From positions 399,861 through 463,860 of the forward strand of contig JAGEMR010000013.1 in NCBI GenBank assembly GCA_021030915.1: DNA of 64,000 bases, in the 5' to 3' direction. Source of the DNA: Astrothelium macrocarpum (taxonomy: Eukaryota > Ascomycota > Dothideomycetes > Trypetheliales > Trypetheliaceae). Shown here one piece after another: positions 58,416-64,000 of the stretch. The translations under genes and the position numbers were made by a program. Positions within the stretch are counted from its first letter, which is position 1. The number at the start of each line of letters is the position of its first letter. The notes below the pieces were generated by a model. The model was given only the letters and a program-made list of their open reading frames with translations. It was not told the DNA's origin and did not search any database.

Positions 58416-60777
58416 ATTGGACCTTGTGGCATTTTCTTGATAGGTCGGCAGAAGCATTTGCTGTTAAAACCATAATTGCTTTTTGTTTCGAACGCCTGGT
58501 CTTTAAAGACAGTGCGCACAAGAAGCCAGCGAAGTTCATCGCCAGTACCATGGCGAGGAAGCCACCAGTGCTGAAGCCACTTTCTACGTACAGATGTATG
58601 TTGCACGGCGCTATAGGAACGCTCATCAAGTATCGCGGTATGCCAGTGGTGTTCTCTGAAACTTTTACCAAATGGTAGTAGTGGACCTTTAAGTTAGAAG
58701 TTTCTTGCATTTGCTATGCTTCAGACCACACTTCCGAAATGCGGTTGCCAGCGAGATAGTTAAATTAGTTTACTATAGGACTATGCAATGATTGCAAGTT
58801 TTCCAGCTAACTCGATCTGACACTGGTGTGACTTTGGCGAGCGCTGTCTATTGATGTTGTAAGTGGGCTGTCCTCAGCGCATCAATAAATTCTAGAAGCG
58901 ATCACTGGGCATATGTCGAGGATAAATTTAGAAGCGGATCAGTGCTCTTCATTTGAAAGACGAGAAAGCTGATGTTTCTCCCTTTTCCTTTTTTTTTTAA
59001 ATTGGGAAACCTGGCTTGAACGCAAGCTGACATTGGGATCCTCTGCTGTCCGCAAGTCTAACGTGTGCTAAGTAATTCTCCTTCAGATCTAGGCTCTCGC
59101 TACTCCGGCCTGTATCTCTGTCTTAGCACAAGTCATCATGCGCTACGGGTATTCCGGAAGATTTTTGCTGGATCTATTCGGATGCAATCTGGCTGACCGA
59201 ATCTTTTTGTCCTGGAGTTCCGAAGTGGTGTGTGTAGAGCCTGCCCTGGGAATCAAGTTTCCAGTTCTTTTCAAAATCCAGTTGTCCCAGACGCTTACAA
59301 GTGAGAAGAACTTTTATAGAATACTCAATTTTACACAGTTGCCTCAAGTATGTTGTTGCCATGAAATGCATTTGAACTATTTCAGCCTTTCTGTGTTGTT
59401 ATCCGGAGAATCCGGCTTGGAGTCTTCTAATTTATACACGATATTTGGCACTGGAAGTTTTTGTTAAGCGTTTGATATTGAAAGATCACAGCCAGCCTCG
59501 GCCGTCATTTATTAAACGGATTGAGGCTCCAGCTGACCATCGGGCAGTATACTCGCCGGGGAAGTTGTCTTGTGTACAGCAGAGAAAATAGAAGCACTAG
59601 ATCTTCTTAGTTAGCAACTTTACACAGCAATCTTGGATGACATTCTGAACTAAACGATCTTTGTTATTGAAGATGTAGCGGCTAGAGGATGTGCGAGGAA
59701 GGAGTAGTACGAGAAACGGCAGAAACAAGTGCATGCTCAAAACGCTGAACCTCTCGGATATCTCCCCGCGCCCCAAGAAAAGGGCCGGTATCAAAATGGA
59801 GCCAAAATTATTGGAATACAAACGCACCTCGGCCGTTGAAGTTGGCACTAGCCTTGTCACCAGTCGTCCAGTAGGGACGAGTTTGCAGTGAGAGCAGTCC
59901 ATAGCAGTGTTATGCACAACGGTAGGAAATGCCAATTCTAAGACAATCCTGCATCAACGAAGATTGATGAGGTTACATCATACCGAGATTGCTTTCAGGG
60001 GTTAGCGCGCGCAAACCTTCAGCTCGATGTCTTAAGCAGGTGAACGCGAAATGTGTGGTCATTGACGTGCAGGCGGCTGCTTCAGACATGGTTAGAAAGG
60101 GCAAGTTGAACCCGAAAACATGATTTGTGCTGGGATCATAGCCTAAGACAAAGCTACGCGCCTGATTTCAGCCCCACGCTCATTGAATGTTTTCTTGCTT
60201 TTTCTTGAGCGATACCAAACCAATAAATGCGCTAGGAATTGGCCCCACCGACCAAGCCGTGTTTTCGCGGAGCTTTCAAATGATCTTTGCCAATTAGCTG
60301 AATTAGGATTTCAGTGGCGTCGTCAAGGATGACGCAGTGATTGAGGTCGATATCCCTTGCCCTGTTGATTAGATCCTGGGGCGTCAAAATGGCTGTCCGA
60401 TCCGCTCAGGGGTTGACGAAACGCCTGGAATGCCCACACATCTGAGTTGTCTCCAATCAACCAATTACTAAGCAAAGTAAGGAACGCTTACCTACAGAAT
60501 GACACTTTAATCTGACAATTTAAGCTTGTATCAAATGGAGGCCAGGAGCTGTCGATTTCACTTTCATTCCAAGGACTTCTTCACGCATCAATCCATGCAA
60601 GTACAGGACGAATTGGCCCCCCCTTGGACCACAGCACCTCTCAAGCACAACCACTGCTAAATATGTGTAAGATCCAGTTCGAGTCCACTGTAACAAGATT
60701 CGTTATTAATTCTATCCACTTAAAGTAAACACGATATCATTTTAGCGTAGTGAGGTTGTACTGATTGTTTAAGTCAT
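58416..60777. other. Gene-poor region
   Basis: About 2.4 kb without a supported gene. Frames at 58391-58678, 59138-59467 and 59597-59935 show no homology or splice partners. A T-tract lies near 58990. It may hold decayed sequence bordering the AT-rich block. Confidence 0.5.
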
Positions 60778-61078
60778 CCGTACAGCTGTTCAAATAGCTG
60801 TTTTATTAATTCCTCCCACAGCCGCTCATACAGATGTTTACATAAATGCTTTATCAGCTGTGAGAAGATTTCTTTAGACAGCCGTTTCCACAATTAGCTG
60901 GTCAGACAACCATTTCGACTGCTGCTTTGCTGGCTGCCTCAACAGCTCTTCATTTAATTACTCGGTCGGCTGTCCGAGTAGCTGCTCAACTAATTGCTCA
61001 GACGGATGTTCAACTAGCTGTTCAAGCATGGTGTCAAATAGCCGTTTAGACACTTGCCTGAACAAATGTTACTCGAAT
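60778..61078 (+). repeat. Degenerate 12-base repeat array
   Basis: An imperfect repeat with a period of about 12 bases, consensus near ACAGCTGTTCAA (variants ACTAGCTGTTCA, ACAGCCGCTCAT, AGTAGCTGCTCA). About twenty recognisable copies are interrupted by small indels. The frame 60878-61195 is open for 105 codons and reads Cys every fourth residue in its centre (CSTN, CSDG, CSTS), but it has no ATG before that part. Confidence 0.6.
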
Positions 61079-61195
61079 AATCCAAATCGCCAGGTCAATT
61101 TGGTGGGATTTCGTGTGTACCTTAATGAACATATTCGGCTATACCATGAGACGCTGGATTATGGCACTTGTGTCTTTTGTGCCGCTAGTTATTAG

Positions 61196-61561
61196 TACAT
61201 GCGGTTGTCGACTTCAAACAGAGGCCTTTTCTACCACCCAAACCCCGTCTATGTCGTCAATCAACTACTAACAAAAAAAGGTTGAGCTATTTGGTGTAGA
61301 TTGGCACAGAGCTGCTACCTTTTCTTTCTGTCTTTCATTTTTGTTCGCTTAATTTGAGGGCTGTCTTTAAGTGTGCACATAGACTCGTTGAGTGTTGTGT
61401 AAATAGCCAGACACGAAGTGCGCCTTTTATGGCTATGTACGTTCGCTTGAGATATCTATTTACACCTTCATTGACTTCCGACTAAGCTGGTCATGAAGCA
61501 GATCCATCTACTGCCCTGCTTTTAAAGAAATAGACTTTGGCAATACGTGCCGTTTGTCACC
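61196..61561. other. Intergenic region
   Basis: 366 bases between the repeat array and the truncated membrane gene. Nothing recognised. Confidence 0.5.
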
Positions 61562-62310
61562 TTAGTAGAGCCAATTCCTTCTCTTCCGCACATTATGCCT
61601 ATCGTGTTCTAAGTACACGTCGCCTTGCAACCGAACATACCATGGAGTCTGATACTGCTTTCCCTCTGGGCCAACCTGCCCCATACCTTGTGCCTCTTGT
61701 GCCTCTTTTCTGGGACTATTTAACGCAAGCGCAAACATGTTTAATGGCTCCGAAAAGTCAGTCACAAGACCACGGTGACAAAAGAAGTATACTAGAGTAA
61801 AGACATTGACGAGAAAGACGACAGTGAGGACAGGATAAAAGATACGTTGATAGTCGGCGGAAGAGCCTGAGGCATATTGTAGAGCGGAAATGCTGACAGG
61901 GAAAGTTTCGTAAACATTGAAAGGGACGGAATCTGTATCAAAGTTCTAAGAATGCGAGCCTTAGTTAGTCGACTTGATGTAGAGTAGGAGACGGAAGGGT
62001 GTCGTTTACCGATAGCGACATGAATGGTGTATCCTGAAGACTCAATAAGGCCAAACTGCCTGCCATTACGGCTAATGCTTCTGCAATACTCGGTAGCTTT
62101 GGTTGCAGTGCGATCACCTTATTCGCATCCGAAAATTGTGGGAGGATCAGTTCAGTCAAAAGCCGAGAGTTGCTATCATCCTGATCATCAGTAATACCTG
62201 CTCCAAGGTTGAGGGATGTTGTCCAGGGATCGGAAAAATTATGCAACATTCGAATATAATCCAATAATTCATAATTTTCGGATAAGAATGGATAAGAGAA
62301 TTATTCAGAA
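61562..62310 (-). pseudogene. 3' remnant of a fungal membrane-protein gene
   Basis: Two exons (from about 62310 to 62037, and 61562-61969) join in phase 0 through an intron with a GTAAAC donor, a CGACTAAC branch site and a CTTAG acceptor. The exon on the right starts inside the gene: it is open from about 62310 and includes LLDYIRMLHN, ALAVMAGSLALLSLQDTPF. The second exon gives a membrane segment YPVLTVVFLVNVFTLVYFF and a cytoplasmic tail ending RKRRNWLY. The style resembles the C-terminal end of large uncharacterised ascomycete integral-membrane proteins with a FxYIRxLxN motif. The N-terminal part is missing: a stop and pure AT-rich sequence lie directly upstream. Confidence 0.6.
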
Positions 62311-64000
62311 TTATTCAGAATTTTGTTTGATATCTGATAGCTGAAATTAGTTTCTATATTAAAAAATTCTTTTATTTTATTTTTATAAAATATTTTAATT
62401 AAAATGCCAATCAATTTTAAGATCTCTTTTGTTATTATTCTTTCTGAAATTATCAATATATGAAAATATATTAAAAGAATATTTTTTATTATCCATCAAT
62501 ATATCCGTGAATCGTATGATTATAAATCAAAAAAAAAAAAATCTTTTATTATAAAATTGAAAATTATTCGTATAATTTATATATAATAACAAATTTCTAA
62601 AATTATCTGAAAAATTAATATAAAATTGATTACAATTTTTATATATTTTATATAAAACAAATTTTCATCATTCAATTTTTAATATTTTATCAAAAAATAA
62701 TGAAAAATATATATAAAATAAATGAATTAAAAAAACTGATTTTAAAAAAAATATTCAAATAAAAGATTTTTCAATAGATTTTAATCAATTTTATAATCAT
62801 ACGAAATTTTTTTTTATTTAATCAAATAATTAAAATTTTATATTTTTTATTTTATTCTAAATTCAATAATAAAAATTCTAACAAACATCAAAATTTTTAT
62901 TTTATATATAAAAAATCAATTTATATATTAATAAAATTTTATATAAAAAAATCTCTAATTCGTATTAATGAATATTCATTTTTTAATTGATATCTGAATT
63001 TCATTTAATAATTATTTTTTTTTAATAATTTATATATATTATATGAATAAAAATCTGAAATTTCGAAAAATTCTTCTTATTTTTTATATAATAATCGGTC
63101 ATTTAAAAAAAAATCAATGAATTATTATTTATATAATTTTTTAAAATTATAAAATAATATATAAAATTAAAATCATAATTAAAAATAATTTCAATATAAA
63201 TGATATTTTTTATCATATAATAAATAATAATTTTGAAATATAAAAAATCTTTTAGAATTTATAAATATAAAGAATTTATTATTCAGATTATATCATTAAT
63301 TTTATTATGTAAAATTTTCTTTTCAAAAAAATTTTTGATATTATTTTTTTAAATTTATATAATCAAAAAAAAAAAAGAAATTTAATTAAATAAAAAATAT
63401 TTGAAAAATTTTATAATATTATTATTTATAATCAAAATTCATTAATTTATATAAAAAATTTCAGATAATTTATAAAAAAATTATTTTTATTAAATAATCA
63501 TATAAAATGGAATTTTTAATATAATCTTTTTAATATTATAATAAATTATAAATTATAAATCGATTAATATACAAAGTTTTATTTTTTCATTTTTTTATCT
63601 GATTTTTTTAATATATATGATTGGAAATTTTTTTATATAATTTATAAATTTTTGAAATCATTTTATATAATAATTCTTATATTTGAAAATAATTAAATAT
63701 ATTTAAATCAGATATTATAAATAATAGATATTTTATTAATATATATTAAAAAATCTTTGATATATATAAATTTATAAAATTTTATTTATACAAAAATTAA
63801 TAAAATTAGAATAAAAAAAGAAAAATAAATTCAGATTTTATTATATAAATCAAATATAATTGAAATAAATTTCAGAAATATTACGAAATTTCGGATAATT
63901 CATTTTATTATATAATAATTTTAATATTCAATTCATATTATTATATAAAATATATTCAAATAATCTGATCAGAATAATAAAAATTTTAAATTTTATAAAA
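62311..64000. other. AT-rich, RIP-like isochore
   Basis: About 1.7 kb that is by eye nearly nine-tenths A+T and has long A and T runs, many TATATA stretches and no open frame. GC, CC and GG dinucleotides are almost absent. Of the C residues left, most sit after T (TCA, TCT, TCG). The shift in composition is abrupt, at the broken end of the membrane-protein gene. Repeat-induced point mutation of a transposon or duplicated sequence is the likely cause. It continues past the window edge. Confidence 0.85.

Noticed and set aside
59138..59935. Two frames of about 110 codons on opposite strands
   Set aside because: Composition and context give no support; they lie in a gene-poor stretch next to decayed sequence.
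60660..60700. AGTTCGAGTCC resembling a tRNA B box
   Set aside because: No matching A box or cloverleaf stems upstream.
62290..62330. Short direct repeat of AATTATTCAG at the AT boundary, considered as a target-site duplication
   Set aside because: The copies are adjacent and lie in AT-rich sequence where such repeats arise by chance; no element ends seen.

Overview
The window is nuclear DNA of a filamentous ascomycete (Pezizomycotina). Genes are split by short introns (about 45-90 bases) with GTRAGT-like donors and CTRAC/CTAAC-like branch sites. The families present include Zn(II)2Cys6 regulators, fungal CENP-T, CMS1, AIM11 and DUF7924. The last 1.7 kb is an extremely AT-rich block typical of the RIP-degraded isochores of such fungi. 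The class cannot be fixed from the sequence alone; a leotiomycete-like or related genome is a guess. About 29 protein-coding genes can be reconstructed, most by splicing exons by hand and checking phase. No tRNA, rRNA or CRISPR array was seen.

Layout. 0-9 kb: an oligopeptide transporter (OPT), a glutathione S-transferase, a divergent Zn2Cys6 transcription factor, a short-chain dehydrogenase and a ubiquitin-conjugating enzyme. 9.8-15.4 kb: a DUF7924 protein, an uncharacterised four-exon protein and a secreted M35-like protein with a damaged zinc motif. 16-24 kb: a secreted unknown, a Ser/Thr-rich wall-type protein, POP7 and a secreted type-B carboxylesterase. 24.5-27.4 kb: RRP40 and SSZ1, divergent around a 241-base promoter. 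29-33 kb: small secreted or membrane proteins (His-rich single-pass, a conserved secreted family, a Ser/Thr-rich protein). 33.4-44 kb: dense housekeeping genes: a NOP6-like RRM protein, Rac1, CMS1 divergent from CENP-T, SURF1 divergent from the MoaE-type molybdopterin synthase subunit, and AIM11. 45.5-46.4 kb: a secreted Tyr/Ser/Pro tandem-repeat protein whose main exon has no start codon and so hides from simple ORF calling. 47-53 kb: a DUF1989 protein, phosphopantothenate-cysteine ligase and a hypothetical. 53.5-58.4 kb: a glyoxal oxidase fused to two chitin-binding domains, then a tannase/feruloyl-esterase-family enzyme. 58.4-61.5 kb: gene-poor, with a decayed 12-base repeat. 61.6-62.3 kb: the 3' end of a membrane-protein gene that breaks off where the AT-rich block starts.

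How the genes fit together. The central part is conserved housekeeping, mostly RNA and ribosome biogenesis (POP7, RRP40, SSZ1, NOP6, CMS1), kinetochore and mitochondrial genes, with several head-to-head pairs sharing promoters. The flanks are richer in secreted and accessory genes (esterases, chitin-binding oxidase, repeat-rich wall-like proteins, transporter/GST/SDR/regulator), which suits a saprotroph or plant-associated fungus. The right end records active decay of a gene at an AT-rich boundary.
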